DNA of 64,000 nucleotides from Arthrobacter globiformis (lineage in GTDB: Bacteria > Actinomycetota > Actinomycetes > Actinomycetales > Micrococcaceae). The notes under the pieces are model-generated. The model searched no databases and was not told the origin of the DNA. It saw only the letters and a program-made list of their open reading frames with translations. The DNA lies in the NCBI RefSeq assembly GCF_030815865.1, contig NZ_JAUSXI010000001.1, positions 186,001 through 250,000 on the forward strand. The letters are read 5' to 3'. Both the position numbers and the translations under genes were made by a program. Positions 1-8,858 of this stretch are shown piece after piece (the first letter of the stretch is position 1; each line of letters starts with the position of its first letter).

Positions 1-50
1 CCTGAACAGCCGGTAGGCGGCCGGCCGCAAACCGCCGTAACAACGACGAA

Positions 51-92
51 GCCCCCGCCGTCGGCTTCCCGGAGGAGTCCGACGGCGGGGGC
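51..92 (-). terminator. Rho-independent terminator-like hairpin after rplI
   Basis: A perfect 14-bp inverted repeat (51-64 against 79-92, 14-base loop) lies about 50 bases beyond the rplI stop codon. Read on the minus strand it is followed by a weak T-rich stretch. It probably ends the rpsF-ssb-rpsR-rplI transcript. Confidence 0.7.
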
Positions 93-140
93 CGTCAGCA
101 GTTCAGGACTGCAGAGTGATCCGGCGAACGCCGGGATCTA

Positions 141-593
141 CTACTTGCCTGCGACTACGTCGAGTTCGATCACAGCGGCAACGTCGTCGTGCAGACGGAC
201 GTTGGCCTGGTAGGAACCAACCGACTTGATGTGAGCCGGCAGTTCAACCTTGCGCTTGTCGATTTTGCCGAGGCCAGCGGCCTCAACAGCGTCGGCGACG
301 TCGGCCTGCTTGACGGTGCCGAACAGGCGTCCGCTTTCGCCAGCCTTGACGACCAGCTTGACCGGCTTGGCGGAGAGTGCAGCGGCCTGCTTCTGAGCAT
401 CTTCCAGGGAAGCGTGCGCGCGGGCGGCACGGGCAGTCTTGATGGACTCAACCTGCTTCTCGCCACCCTTCGACCAGGTCAGGGCGAAACCGCGGGGCAG
501 CAGGAAGTTACGTGCGTAACCGTCCTTGACCTCGACAACGTCGCCAGCAGCACCGAGACCGGTTACTTCGTGGGTCAGAATGAGCTTTGCCAT
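141..593 (-). CDS. rplI: 50S ribosomal protein L9
   Basis: This encodes the 150-residue large-subunit protein L9, which binds 23S rRNA through its N-terminal domain. The start [14 protein letters not shown] and the motif [11 protein letters not shown] (about residues 25-35) are the L9 signature, a helical linker follows, and the C-terminal domain ends in LDVVAGK. Length matches the family. It is the last gene of the rpsF-ssb-rpsR-rplI cluster and lies 18 bases after rpsR. A purine-rich stretch (AAGGAAAGGGA) precedes the ATG. dnaB often follows this operon in other bacteria, but that side is outside the window. Confidence 0.97.
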   Translation of the reverse strand: MAKLILTHEVTGLGAAGDVVEVKDGYARNFLLPRGFALTWSKGGEKQVESIKTARAARAHASLEDAQKQAAALSAKPVKLVVKAGESGRLFGTVKQADVADAVEAAGLGKIDKRKVELPAHIKSVGSYQANVRLHDDVAAVIELDVVAGK

Positions 594-611
594 GTTAGTT
601 AATCCCTTTCC

Positions 612-851
612 TTAGCCCCGGCCAGCGCCGGAGTAGGGCAGCAGGGCAACTTCGCGGGCGTTCTTGATTGCCTGGGCGATCTTGCGCTGCTCCTGCACCG
701 TAACGCCGGTGACGCGACGGGCGCGGATCTTTCCGCGGTCGGAGATGAACTTGCGCAGCAATGCTACGTCCTTGTAGTCGATGACAGTGATGTCAGCGGC
801 CTTCAAGGGGTTGGACTTTGGTTTGGGCTTACGGAGTTCAGCCTTAGCCAT
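612..851 (-). CDS. rpsR: 30S ribosomal protein S18
   Basis: This is S18, a small-subunit protein that pairs with S6 on the platform of the 30S subunit. The 79-residue product has the basic N-terminus and the conserved core around [19 protein letters not shown] and [19 protein letters not shown] (about residues 24-66). The size is normal. It lies between ssb and rplI. The gap to ssb is about 130 bases and contains two small hairpins, so its level may be tuned separately from ssb. Confidence 0.97.
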   Translation of the reverse strand: MAKAELRKPKPKSNPLKAADITVIDYKDVALLRKFISDRGKIRARRVTGVTVQEQRKIAQAIKNAREVALLPYSGAGRG

Positions 852-928
852 CGTGGAGCTCCTATTCTAGGGAGCCCGTGAATCATGATCCACGGGATGG
901 TGGTGGTCCGATCGCGGCGTGCACAGAA

Positions 929-963
929 CGTGCCAGATGGCACGCTTTGGCGCATGCTGCGCC
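929..963 (-). promoter_or_regulatory. Tandem hairpins in the ssb-rpsR gap
   Basis: Two adjacent short perfect inverted repeats sit between ssb and rpsR: cgtgcc/ggcacg (929-934, 939-944) and ggcgca/tgcgcc (949-954, 958-963). A third, larger imperfect one lies at about 870-893. They could be processing or attenuation structures. No U-run follows them, so they are not clear terminators. A regulatory role is inference. Confidence 0.4.
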
Positions 964-981
964 GGACCTTTGTTTTGTTGT

Positions 982-1560
982 TTAGAAGGGAGGTTCGGAA
1001 TCCGGGCCGTTGCCCCAGCCGCCGCCCGCATTGCTGACTCCGGGCGTGGCCCAGGGGTCTTCCTGCGCTGCGGGCTGGTTGCCGCCCCAGTTTCCTCCGG
1101 TGTTGCCGCCCTGGTTTCCACCCTGGCCGCCACCGAATCCACCGCCACCGAAACCGCCGCTGTTGCCGCCGCCAAAACCGCCCTGGCCGCCGGAGCGCTG
1201 GGTGCGGTTGACTTTGGCGTTGGCGTAACGCAGGCTCGGGCCGATTTCGTCGACTTCGAGCTCGATAACGGTGCGCTTCTCGCCCTCTTTTGTTTCGTAG
1301 GAACGGCTCTTCAGGCGGCCGGAAACAATCACGCGGGTGCCCTTGGTGAGGGACTCGGCGACGTTCTCTGCTGCCTCGCGCCAGACCGAAGCGCGGAGGA
1401 ACAGGGTTTCCCCGTCCTTCCACTCATTGGACTGGCGGTCGAAGGTGCGAGGCGTGGACGCGATGGTGAAGTTCGCTACTGCCGAACCTGACGGTGTGAA
1501 CCTCAGTTCGGGGTCATTGGTGAGATTACCGATGACCGTAATAGTGGTTTCGCCTGCCAT
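982..1560 (-). CDS. ssb: Single-stranded DNA-binding protein
   Basis: SSB coats single-stranded DNA in replication, recombination and repair. The 192-residue protein has an N-terminal OB fold (about residues 1-110, beginning [20 protein letters not shown]). A long Gly/Asn/Gln-rich linker (about 118-180) follows. The acidic tip DSEPPF is the docking peptide for SSB-interacting proteins. A strong ribosome-binding site (AAGGAGG, 6-base spacer) precedes the ATG. It lies 55 bases after rpsF in the usual actinobacterial order. Confidence 0.97.
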   Translation of the reverse strand: MAGETTITVIGNLTNDPELRFTPSGSAVANFTIASTPRTFDRQSNEWKDGETLFLRASVWREAAENVAESLTKGTRVIVSGRLKSRSYETKEGEKRTVIELEVDEIGPSLRYANAKVNRTQRSGGQGGFGGGNSGGFGGGGFGGGQGGNQGGNTGGNWGGNQPAAQEDPWATPGVSNAGGGWGNGPDSEPPF

Positions 1561-1615
1561 CTACTGCCTCCTTGTTCGTTCCTGCGGGGTAAAGAATGAA
1601 AGTTGCGAGCTGAAA

Positions 1616-1921
1616 TTACTCAGCAACAACTTTCTGCTCTTCGGGGCGGATGATCTTGGTGCGCATGATGGTCTCGTTGAGACCCAGCTGGCGGTCAAGT
1701 TCCTTGGCGGTAGCCGGCGTCGCGGTGAAGTTCACCACGGCGTAGATACCCTCGGACTTCTTCTTGATGTCGTAAGCCAGACGGCGACGGCCCCAGATGT
1801 CAACCTTTTCGATGGTTCCACCATCGTTGGTGATGACGTTCAGGAACTTCTGAAGCGACGGCTCTACGGTACGCTCTTCGACCTCGGGGTCGATGATTAC
1901 CATCAATTCGTAAGGACGCAT
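1616..1921 (-). CDS. rpsF: 30S ribosomal protein S6
   Basis: S6 partners S18 on the 30S platform. The protein begins [17 protein letters not shown] and ends EEQKVVAE, 101 residues, typical of the family. I place the start at the ATG at 1921, not at an in-frame GTG 12 bases upstream. That GTG lies inside the Shine-Dalgarno sequence (AAAGGAGGTGG), which is 11 bases before the ATG. It is the first gene of rpsF-ssb-rpsR-rplI. Confidence 0.97.
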   Translation of the reverse strand: MRPYELMVIIDPEVEERTVEPSLQKFLNVITNDGGTIEKVDIWGRRRLAYDIKKKSEGIYAVVNFTATPATAKELDRQLGLNETIMRTKIIRPEEQKVVAE

Positions 1922-2234
1922 ATGTGAACCCACCTCCTTTGGGCTAAGCGGCTACGGTATTTCCGTAACAGGAGGTTCATTTGCGATGCCGTGCACGCCT
2001 TTTTCCAAAAAATGGATCAGGGCGCAGCACAGACTTCACTATCTTAGTGCATCGGGGAGGAATACCGCGATTCGGACAACCTCCACGCTACTGGCCCCTG
2101 ATGGCGCGCCGGAAGTGGCAGCCCGGCTATGTGGAAAACCGTGGCGTCAGAAGCGCGAAAGGCTTGGGGTTCGTCTTGCTGAAAGAGGCATTCGCTGTGG
2201 ACAACTCCCGGCGCGGAATACTGGAGCAATGACG
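1922..2234. other. Intergenic region between divergent rpsF and ynfA
   Basis: This 313-base gap must hold the promoters of the ribosomal-protein operon (minus strand) and ynfA (plus strand). An AGGAGG at about 1971 sits ahead of an ATG at 1986 that is in frame with ynfA. It would add about 83 residues unlike any YnfA, so I do not use it. I see no other gene here. Confidence 0.5.
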
Positions 2235-2564
2235 ATGCTGAAATCCGTACTCCTTTTCACCCTGGCTGCCGTAGCGGAGATCGGCGGAGCCTGGCTGATC
2301 TGGCAGGCCGTGCGGGAGGACAAGGCGTGGTGGTGGGCCGGACTCGGAATCGTGGCGCTGGGGCTCTACGGCTTTGTTGCCGCCTTCCAGCCGGATGCCC
2401 ATTTCGGCCGGGTCCTGGCAGCGTACGGCGGGGTCTTCATCGTCGGCTCCCTGGTATGGGGCATGCTTCTGGACGGCTTCCGGCCCGACCGCTGGGACCT
2501 CATCGGTGCTGCCGTCTGCCTCGTTGGCGTTGCCGTCATCATGTTCGCCCCCAGGCAGGGCTGA
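2235..2564 (+). CDS. YnfA/UPF0060 family small membrane protein
   Basis: This encodes a 109-residue protein with four predicted membrane helices that aligns along its length with E. coli YnfA. It begins [21 protein letters not shown] and contains [10 protein letters not shown] and [17 protein letters not shown]. The family is small-multidrug-transporter-like in size, but its substrate is not established. I chose the ATG at 2235, eight bases after GGAG, over the ATG at 2229, which is only two bases from it. It converges on the GabP-like permease gene across a shared hairpin. Confidence 0.88.
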   Translation: MLKSVLLFTLAAVAEIGGAWLIWQAVREDKAWWWAGLGIVALGLYGFVAAFQPDAHFGRVLAAYGGVFIVGSLVWGMLLDGFRPDRWDLIGAAVCLVGVAVIMFAPRQG

Positions 2565-2581
2565 CCCCCAAACAAAGACAC

Positions 2582-2616
2582 CCGCCCGGTCAGGCCGTAC
2601 ACGGCCAACCGGGCGG
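2582..2616. terminator. Bidirectional hairpin between ynfA and gabP
   Basis: A 9-bp stem (2582-2590 with 2608-2616) encloses a second 6-bp stem (2593-2598 with 2601-2606). It lies between the convergent stop codons of ynfA and the permease gene, so it can terminate both transcripts. The T-tract is weak on both sides. Confidence 0.7.
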
Positions 2617-2654
2617 ATGGTTCTCTTCTGAGTGCGCAGGGTGTGGAGGCGTGA

Positions 2655-4085
2655 TTACGACGCCGGGCCGGACCCCACGCCCGCGTCCGCGGTTTCGGGG
2701 GACGTTTCGGAGGCTGCCGGCACCCCGGCCCGGCCCGGACCGCCCTTGCGGTAGCGCCAGACGCCGATGCCGACCACCACGCCGGCCAGGGCCACGGAGA
2801 GCAGCAGGGACTCGCGGGTGGAATCCAGGATCACCATGCCGATGATCAGCGCCACGATGCTGCCGATCGCCAGCCAAGTGAGGTAGGGGAAGAACCACAT
2901 CTTCAGCGACAGGTCCTTGGCCGCGGCCCCCATCCGGCGGCGCAGCACCAGCTGGGACGCGGCAATGACCAGCCAGACAAACAGCGCGATGGCGCCGGAG
3001 GTGTTCACCAGGAACAGGAAGACCGTGTCCGGGGCGATGTAGTTCAGTCCCACCGTGATGAAGCCGACCACGGTGGAGGCCAGCACCGCTGCGGCGGGCA
3101 CGCCGCGCTTGGAGATGCGGGTCCAGGACTTCGGGGCATCGCCGCGCTGCGAGAGCGAGAACAGCATGCGGCTGGCCGTGTAGAGGCCCGAGTTCAGGCA
3201 GGACAGCACCGAGGTCAGCACCACGACGTCCATGATGGTTCCCGCGCCGGGGATGCCGAACAGCTCGATGACGGCGACATATGGGCTCTTGGCCACGTTG
3301 GCGGAGTTCCAGGGGAGCAGCGTGACAACAATCGCGATGGAGCCGATGTAGAAGACAAGGATGCGCCAGACGGTGGACTTCACGGCCTTCTTGACCGCTT
3401 CAACCGGGTTTTCGGATTCACCGGCGGCGATGGTGGCGATCTCCGCCCCGAAGAACGCGAAGACCACCACGAGGATTCCGGCCAGGACGGCTCCCGGGCC
3501 GTTAGGCAGGAAACCTCCGTTGCCCGTGAGGTTGCTCAGGCCGGGCGCCGGAACGCCCGGAACCAGGCCGAGGATTGCCGCCACGCCGAAAAGGAGGAAC
3601 AGGATGATGGCCGTGACCTTGATGGAGGCGAACCAGAACTCGAACTCCCCGTAGGACTTCACCGAGCCCAGGTTGGTCAGCGTGAGCAGGATCATTAGCG
3701 CCAGGGCCCAGACCCACTGGTCGATGCCGGGTACCCAGCGGTGCATGATCGCGGCACCGGCTGTGGCTTCGATGCCCAGCACGATGATCCAGAACCACGC
3801 GTAGAGCCAGCCGATGCTGAAGCCAGCCCAGCGGCCGAGTGCCTTGTCGGCGTACGTGGAGAAGGATCCGGTTTCAGGGTTCGCGGCCGCCATCTCGCCA
3901 AGCATCCGCATGACGAGGATGACCACGATGCCTGCGGCCATGTAGGCCAGCAGGATGCCGGGACCGGCCTGCTGGATGGCCGCGCCGGAGCCGACGAACA
4001 GGCCGGCGCCAATGACGCCCGCAATGGCGATCATGGACAGGTGCCGGGGCTTTAGGGATTTCGACAGTTGTTGGTCAGCGTGCAT
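2655..4085 (-). CDS. gabP: Amino acid permease, GabP-like (APC family)
   Basis: This 476-residue, 12-helix APC-family permease probably imports gamma-aminobutyrate or a related amino acid with protons. From LKPRHLSMIAIAGVIGAG onward it follows E. coli GabP closely, including GSFSTYADKALGRWAGF, YGEFEFWFA, GAEIATIAAGES and SCLNSGLYTASRML. The start is the ATG at 4085, with GAGGA 10 bases upstream; the open frame runs further upstream but that part is not protein-like. The Ala/Gly-rich C-terminus is not conserved. GABA specificity is inferred from similarity; another neutral amino acid is possible. Confidence 0.85.
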   Translation of the reverse strand: MHADQQLSKSLKPRHLSMIAIAGVIGAGLFVGSGAAIQQAGPGILLAYMAAGIVVILVMRMLGEMAAANPETGSFSTYADKALGRWAGFSIGWLYAWFWIIVLGIEATAGAAIMHRWVPGIDQWVWALALMILLTLTNLGSVKSYGEFEFWFASIKVTAIILFLLFGVAAILGLVPGVPAPGLSNLTGNGGFLPNGPGAVLAGILVVVFAFFGAEIATIAAGESENPVEAVKKAVKSTVWRILVFYIGSIAIVVTLLPWNSANVAKSPYVAVIELFGIPGAGTIMDVVVLTSVLSCLNSGLYTASRMLFSLSQRGDAPKSWTRISKRGVPAAAVLASTVVGFITVGLNYIAPDTVFLFLVNTSGAIALFVWLVIAASQLVLRRRMGAAAKDLSLKMWFFPYLTWLAIGSIVALIIGMVILDSTRESLLLSVALAGVVVGIGVWRYRKGGPGRAGVPAASETSPETADAGVGSGPAS

Positions 4086-4328
4086 GGCTGCGCCATCCTC
4101 GTTTTGATTGCAGGTTTTGGGTGGTGGCCGGGCGGCAAAGGCTGGAGACTGTGCCGGGGACCACACTGTGCGTTTCACACTAAGGGAGCCGGGGGCTGGT
4201 CCGGGCTGTGCAAAGGTACAGTTTACGGCCACCGAAAACAGGCACCTTTCCAACCGCGCACCCAATAGGGCGACAAGGGTTGCCTAGGAGGCACTTCTGT
4301 AACCGCGCGGAAACTTGTCACGTTCGCA

Positions 4329-5663
4329 CTAGCCGTGCGCAGCGGCTCCGAAGAACAGCTCAGTTACCCGGGCAAGGCGGTGTGGATCCTCGACGCCGCA
4401 GAGCTCCCTGGCCGAGTGCATCGACAGCAGGGGAACACCCACGTCCACGGTCCTGATCCCCAGCCGGGTAGCCGTCAGCGGGCCAATGGTGGAGCCGCAC
4501 GGCATCACGTTGTTGGAGACAAACTCCTGGAACGGAACCCCGGCCTCGCCGCACAGCCGTGCCCAGACTGCAGCCCCGGCGGCGTCGGTGGCGTACCGCT
4601 GGTTGGCGTTGATCTTAAGCAGCGGCCCGCCGTTGAGGACAGGGCGGTTGACGGGGTCGTGCCGTTCGGCATAGTTGGGGTGGACGGCGTGGCCGGCATC
4701 CGCGGATACGCAGAACGACGCCGCGAAGGCCTGCCGCCGTTGGCTCGCCGAGGCGCCCAGCCCGTCCGAGATCCGGACCAGAATGTCTTCAAGCACCGGC
4801 CCGCAGGCACCGGACCGGGACGCCGAACCGATTTCCTCGTGGTCGAAGGCGGCGAGCACCGCAATCGGTGCGGTTTGGCCGGGAGCGTCCGGGCCGCGGT
4901 CGGAAGCGTCAGCGTGCGCGATCAGCGCCGTGATCCCTGCGTGCGTCGCGGAGAGGTTGTCCAGGCGTCCTGACGCGAAGAACTCACTCCTGACCCCGAA
5001 AACCGAAGGCGGCTGCGTGTCCGCGATGACGACGTCGTACCCGCCGATCTGGGCCGGATCGACCGGCGAGCCCTCGCCGGACACCCGCCCGGCCAGTACC
5101 GCCAGCAGGTCCTCTCCGCCAGGATCGCCGAGCCCGAACACCGGGTTCATGTGCTGCTGCTTGTCGAGGGTGAGGCCTTCATTCACGGCCCGGTCCAGGT
5201 GGATGGCCAGCTGGGGAAAGCGCAGCAGCGGGCCGGTGGCGGTCAGGTGCTGCGTGCCGTCGAGCATCACGAGGCGCCCGGCCAGCTGCAGTTCCCGGTC
5301 CAGCCACGAGTTCAGCAGCGGTCCCCCGTAGACTTCGACGCCGGCCTGGAGCCAGCCGAAGCGGCCAGTGGTCGGCTTGGGCTTGAGCTTGAACGACGGC
5401 GAATCCGTATGGGCGCCCAGGATGTTGAAGCCGGTGGTGGGCCCGGCATCCCCGGGCGTGACCCAGGCGATGAGCGCACCGTCCCGGATGACGTAGAACT
5501 TCCCTGCCGTGGCATCCCAGGGCAGCAGCTCGTCCAGGCCGGTGAAGCCCGCCTCCGCCAGGCGCCGGGCGCCTTCGTGCGCGGCATGAAAGCTCGACGG
5601 CGAGGCGCTGACGTAGTCGCCCAGGTCCCGGATGTGCTCTGCGGCGGAGGAATGGAGAGGCAT
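4329..5663 (-). CDS. apeB: M18 family aminopeptidase
   Basis: This is a cytosolic di-zinc aminopeptidase of family M18 that releases N-terminal, often acidic, residues. The 444-residue length fits. Metal-site motifs are visible: LGAHTDSPSFKLKP (His and Asp, about residues 84-97), the DHEEIGS segment (about 275-281) and the C-terminal PLLSMHSARELCG (His). The ATG lies only two bases after GGAG, which is close, but the MPLHSSAAEHIRDLGDYV start fits the family. It runs in the same direction as gabP, 243 bases away. Confidence 0.9.
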   Translation of the reverse strand: MPLHSSAAEHIRDLGDYVSASPSSFHAAHEGARRLAEAGFTGLDELLPWDATAGKFYVIRDGALIAWVTPGDAGPTTGFNILGAHTDSPSFKLKPKPTTGRFGWLQAGVEVYGGPLLNSWLDRELQLAGRLVMLDGTQHLTATGPLLRFPQLAIHLDRAVNEGLTLDKQQHMNPVFGLGDPGGEDLLAVLAGRVSGEGSPVDPAQIGGYDVVIADTQPPSVFGVRSEFFASGRLDNLSATHAGITALIAHADASDRGPDAPGQTAPIAVLAAFDHEEIGSASRSGACGPVLEDILVRISDGLGASASQRRQAFAASFCVSADAGHAVHPNYAERHDPVNRPVLNGGPLLKINANQRYATDAAGAAVWARLCGEAGVPFQEFVSNNVMPCGSTIGPLTATRLGIRTVDVGVPLLSMHSARELCGVEDPHRLARVTELFFGAAAHG

Positions 5664-5684
5664 GGCTCCGAGTCTAGCGTTGCC

Positions 5685-6620
5685 CTAGATGGTGACGGTG
5701 AGCCCTGCCGTGTAGCCGCCGGAGACGGCACCGGACATGGTAGCCAGCTGGTAGATGCCGCCGTCCCCGCCGAACACGTTGTCCGACTGCAGCGTGGTGT
5801 TGGGGAAATTTCGGGCGCTGGTTTGGTAGCCCGCGGAGGCGTAGACCTCCCGGCAGGCGGCGTCGGTCAGGGCGATCTGCGAGACAGCAAGCACCTGCCC
5901 GGCTGATGTGGCGTTGTTCATGGACTCGAACACCTCGAAGTGGATGTGCGGCCAGCGGCCGTTGTAGGCGCCGGGATAGATGGTCTTGAAGGTGACCTGG
6001 CCGTTGGCGTCCGCCTCCTGCACGCCTCGCAGGAAGTTCTCGTTCTCCAGAGCCGAATCGTAGAGCGAGTACCGCCCCTCCTTGTCGCAGTGCCAGGCAT
6101 AAACGGCGGCACCGGCCAGCGGGACGCAGCCGTTGGCGTTGTCGAGCAGGGTCAGGGTGACGGTCAGCGGCACGCCGTCCGCTTTCGTGGTGGACGTTCC
6201 GAAGCTTGAGGTGATGTCCTGCCGCACCACACCGGAGGCTTCCAGGACGTTCGGTCCGTTGGATCCGTCGCCTGGGTACGGCCCGGCCGTCTCCGGCGGG
6301 ATCTCCACGCCGCACTCGGCGATCGCCCGGGTCACGGTGGGGGAAGCCGAAGCCGAGGCGGTAGCGGAAGCTGCCGGCGCCGTCGTCGTTGTGGTGGCGG
6401 AAGCGGTGGCAGTTGCGCTGGCGGAAGCCGACGCCGGCGATCCCGACGGCCCGCCGGGCGTGCAGGCGGCCAGCGCGGCCGCCGTGCCGGCGCCGAGGAA
6501 TATGCCCAGCGAACGTCGCGACATCAAGGTGGAAAGATCGAATTCGAGCCCGCGGTCATGGTTGGGATGCGGCTCGTGCTGTGGCTGCTGTCCGCCGGGG
6601 ATGCGGGGTGCGGTTGTCAT
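5685..6620 (-). CDS. Secreted intradiol ring-cleavage dioxygenase-like lipoprotein
   Basis: The 311-residue product has a twin-arginine-type signal (SRRSLGIFLGAG, about residues 33-44) ending in a lipobox-like LAAC. An Ala/Ser/Thr low-complexity linker leads to a dioxygenase fold. Iron-site motifs are visible: AVYAWHCDKEGRYSLY (tyrosines) and GRWPHIHFEVF (HxH). Intradiol enzymes cleave catechols with Fe(III). Exported relatives are common in actinobacteria and their substrates are mostly unknown. I start at ATG 6620; an in-frame TTG 12 bases upstream is too close to the GGAG. It ends 21 bases before the aminopeptidase start. Confidence 0.8.
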   Translation of the reverse strand: MTTAPRIPGGQQPQHEPHPNHDRGLEFDLSTLMSRRSLGIFLGAGTAAALAACTPGGPSGSPASASASATATASATTTTTAPAASATASASASPTVTRAIAECGVEIPPETAGPYPGDGSNGPNVLEASGVVRQDITSSFGTSTTKADGVPLTVTLTLLDNANGCVPLAGAAVYAWHCDKEGRYSLYDSALENENFLRGVQEADANGQVTFKTIYPGAYNGRWPHIHFEVFESMNNATSAGQVLAVSQIALTDAACREVYASAGYQTSARNFPNTTLQSDNVFGGDGGIYQLATMSGAVSGGYTAGLTVTI

Positions 6621-6701
6621 GGCACCATCCAACTCCAGCGGGCTATGGCCTGCATAGGGGCTCCCTGTGCGGAAGCTGTGCCTGTTTCCCGGATAGCCAG
6701 T

Positions 6702-7442
6702 TCAGTAGTCGGGGTTGCTCGGGGTCACCAGGCCTGTTTCGTACGCGTACACCACGGCCTGGACGCGGTCGCGGAGGTGCAGCTTGTTCAGGATCCGCCG
6801 CACGTGGGTCTTCACGGTGGCCTCGGACAGGAAATAGCGGTGCGCGATCTCCGCATTGGACAGCCCCTCGGACATCGCTTCCAGCATCTCGGTTTCCCGG
6901 GGCGTCAGGTCCTCCAGCAGCGGGTCGCGCGGAGCAGATGCGGCGGCCGGCGGTGCCGCCATTCCCGGACCATCCGACGCGGCGGCGGGGCCGGCCCCGC
7001 GGACATAGGTTTCAAGTAGCCGCTGCGTGACCCGGGGCGCCACGACGGCGTCCCCGCTGGCCACCACCCGCACGGCCTGGACGAGTTCGGCGGGTGCCAC
7101 ATCCTTGAGCAGAAAGGCCGAGGCGCCGGCCTGGAGACCGGCGAAGGCGTACTCGTCCAGGTCGAAGGTGGTCAGGATGATGATCCTGGCACGCGAGCCG
7201 GAACCGGTGATGGCGCGGGTGGCCTCGATCCCGTCGAGCGTGGGCATCCGGACGTCCATGAGCACGACGTCGGGATCGAGGTGGCCCACCTGGCGGACGG
7301 CGTCGGCCCCGTCGGAGGCCTCGCCCACCACCTCGAGGCCATCCTCACCCTCCAGGATGAGCCGGAAACCCATCCGCAGCAGCGGCTGGTCGTCCGCCAG
7401 CAGGACCCGGAGGTGTCCGGACTCGTTCATTTGTTCCCCCAT
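6702..7442 (-). CDS. LuxR/NarL-type response regulator
   Basis: This two-component regulator has a receiver domain (about residues 11-125) and a LuxR helix-turn-helix domain (about 175-240). The acidic pocket VLLADDQP, the phospho-acceptor Asp in DVVLMDVRMP and the conserved Lys of LLKDVAP are present. The HTH core is LTPRETEMLEAMSEGLSNAE. GGAG lies 8 bases before the ATG at 7442. It directly follows the DesK-type kinase gene, its likely partner, in one minus-strand cluster with an ABC exporter. Confidence 0.93.
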   Translation of the reverse strand: MGEQMNESGHLRVLLADDQPLLRMGFRLILEGEDGLEVVGEASDGADAVRQVGHLDPDVVLMDVRMPTLDGIEATRAITGSGSRARIIILTTFDLDEYAFAGLQAGASAFLLKDVAPAELVQAVRVVASGDAVVAPRVTQRLLETYVRGAGPAAASDGPGMAAPPAAASAPRDPLLEDLTPRETEMLEAMSEGLSNAEIAHRYFLSEATVKTHVRRILNKLHLRDRVQAVVYAYETGLVTPSNPDY

Positions 7443-7479
7443 TTGCAGTTCTCCAAGTTGCCGTCCCGCATCCTGCCGG

Positions 7480-8839
7480 TCAGCGTCCTGCCGGCGTGGT
7501 ACGGGTCCGCATATTGCCGTTCAGCGTGCCGCCGTTTAGTGCCAGGACAGCCCGCACGCGCCAGCCGCCGCCGGCGGCCGGGCCTGCCTCCACCGTACCG
7601 CCGTAGATTCCGGCGCGTTCTTTCATCCCCGTCAGGCCCTGTCCCGTTCCGAGCGGCGCGGCAGCAAGGGCGCCGCCGGGGCTGCCCCCGCCGAGCGGGC
7701 CGGCGTCAACGGTGCCCCGGCCGTCGTCGAGCACTTCAATAGTGACCGTGGAATCCTCGCGCGCCACCAGCACGTCCACCCGGCTCAGCGCCCGGCCATA
7801 GCGCAGCACGTTGGTCAGCGATTCCTGCACGATCCGGTACACGGTCAGCTGCAAGGCCACGTCCTCCGGCAGCGCCGGGCCAGCGTGCGAGTACTGGACC
7901 GGAAGTCCCGCGGTCCGGAAGCCGTCCAGCAGCTTCCCAAGGCTGGCGCCGTCCGCGAGCGGCTCACGGGGCGCCTGTCCGGCGGACGCGTCATCCCGCA
8001 GGACCACCGAGCACCCGGCGCATGTCCGCCAGGGCGGTGCGGCCGGTCCGGGACAGCTCCGCCAGGACCTCCGCTGCGCGTTCCGGATCCCTGCGAACCA
8101 CGACGGCCGCACCATCGGACAGGGCCACCATGACAGTCAGCGAGTGGGCCACGACGTCGTGCATCTCCCGGGCAATCCTGTTGCGTTCGTTGACCGACCC
8201 CAGGCGCGCGGCCTGGGCCGCCCACGCTGCAGTTTCCTGCTCGTGCTCACGCCGCTGCCGGACGGAAATGCCGATTCCGGTGGCGATGATGTTGGAGAAT
8301 GCGATGCTGGTGCCCGCCGCAATGCTGGTCACGAGCCGGAACTCCTCGGGTGAGGCGGGAGTTCTGGGCAGTTCCCGCTCGAGCGGGCCCACCGCGGCGA
8401 GGAAGTACAACAATGCCAGCGGCGCTGAGGCCACGGCCATCGTGACGAGGGCAAAACGGCGGGTGTGCACTACGGCCACGGCGTACAGCGAGAACCACAG
8501 CCCTGCCGACACGTTGGATCCCCACGGATGAAGCAGGGTCACGCCAACCTCGGCCGCCGCAATGAACACCACCACGGCCACCGGGCGCCGGCGGCGCAGG
8601 AACAGGGACAGCGCAACGGTGGCAAGCAGCCCGACCGCGGCCCACCTGCCCGCATTCACGGCGTCGATCACCGTGGGCACCACCAGCACCGCATAGCAGG
8701 CGACCACCACGGCATCCATGACCCGCGGATGCCGGTACAGGTAGCGCCGGACCCGGCCCCGCCGTCGGGCAGCAAGCTCGGCGAAGGACGCGTCAGCCGG
8801 GGTGGCTGGCGCGTCCTTTCCGGAAACAGCATCAATCAT
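7480..8839 (-). pseudogene. DesK/NarX-type sensor histidine kinase, frameshifted in this sequence
   Basis: The reading frame from 8839 encodes membrane helices and the HisKA_3 phospho-acceptor region (NRIAREMHDVVAHSLTVM) and then stops at 7991 after about 282 residues. The ATPase half continues in another frame, with VYRIVQESLTNVLRYG (N-box), VLDDGRG and GTGQGLTGMKERA (G-boxes). The switch point is at about 8001-8011. Removing one base there joins MRRVLG to VLRDDA, as in intact relatives, and gives 452 residues in frame. Either the gene is a recent pseudogene or the sequence carries a one-base insertion error. It sits between the ABC permease and the response regulator. Confidence 0.85.
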
Positions 8840-8858
8840 GGGCAGAACCTGGGTGCGG

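Noticed and set aside
1986..2564. A longer ynfA starting at ATG 1986 behind AGGAGG
   Set aside because: The extra 83 residues do not look like protein and YnfA proteins start at the MLKSV-equivalent; the ATG at 2235 has a well-spaced GGAG.
2655..2898. Additional overlapping ORFs inside the permease gene
   Set aside because: They are shadow frames produced by high GC and third-position bias.
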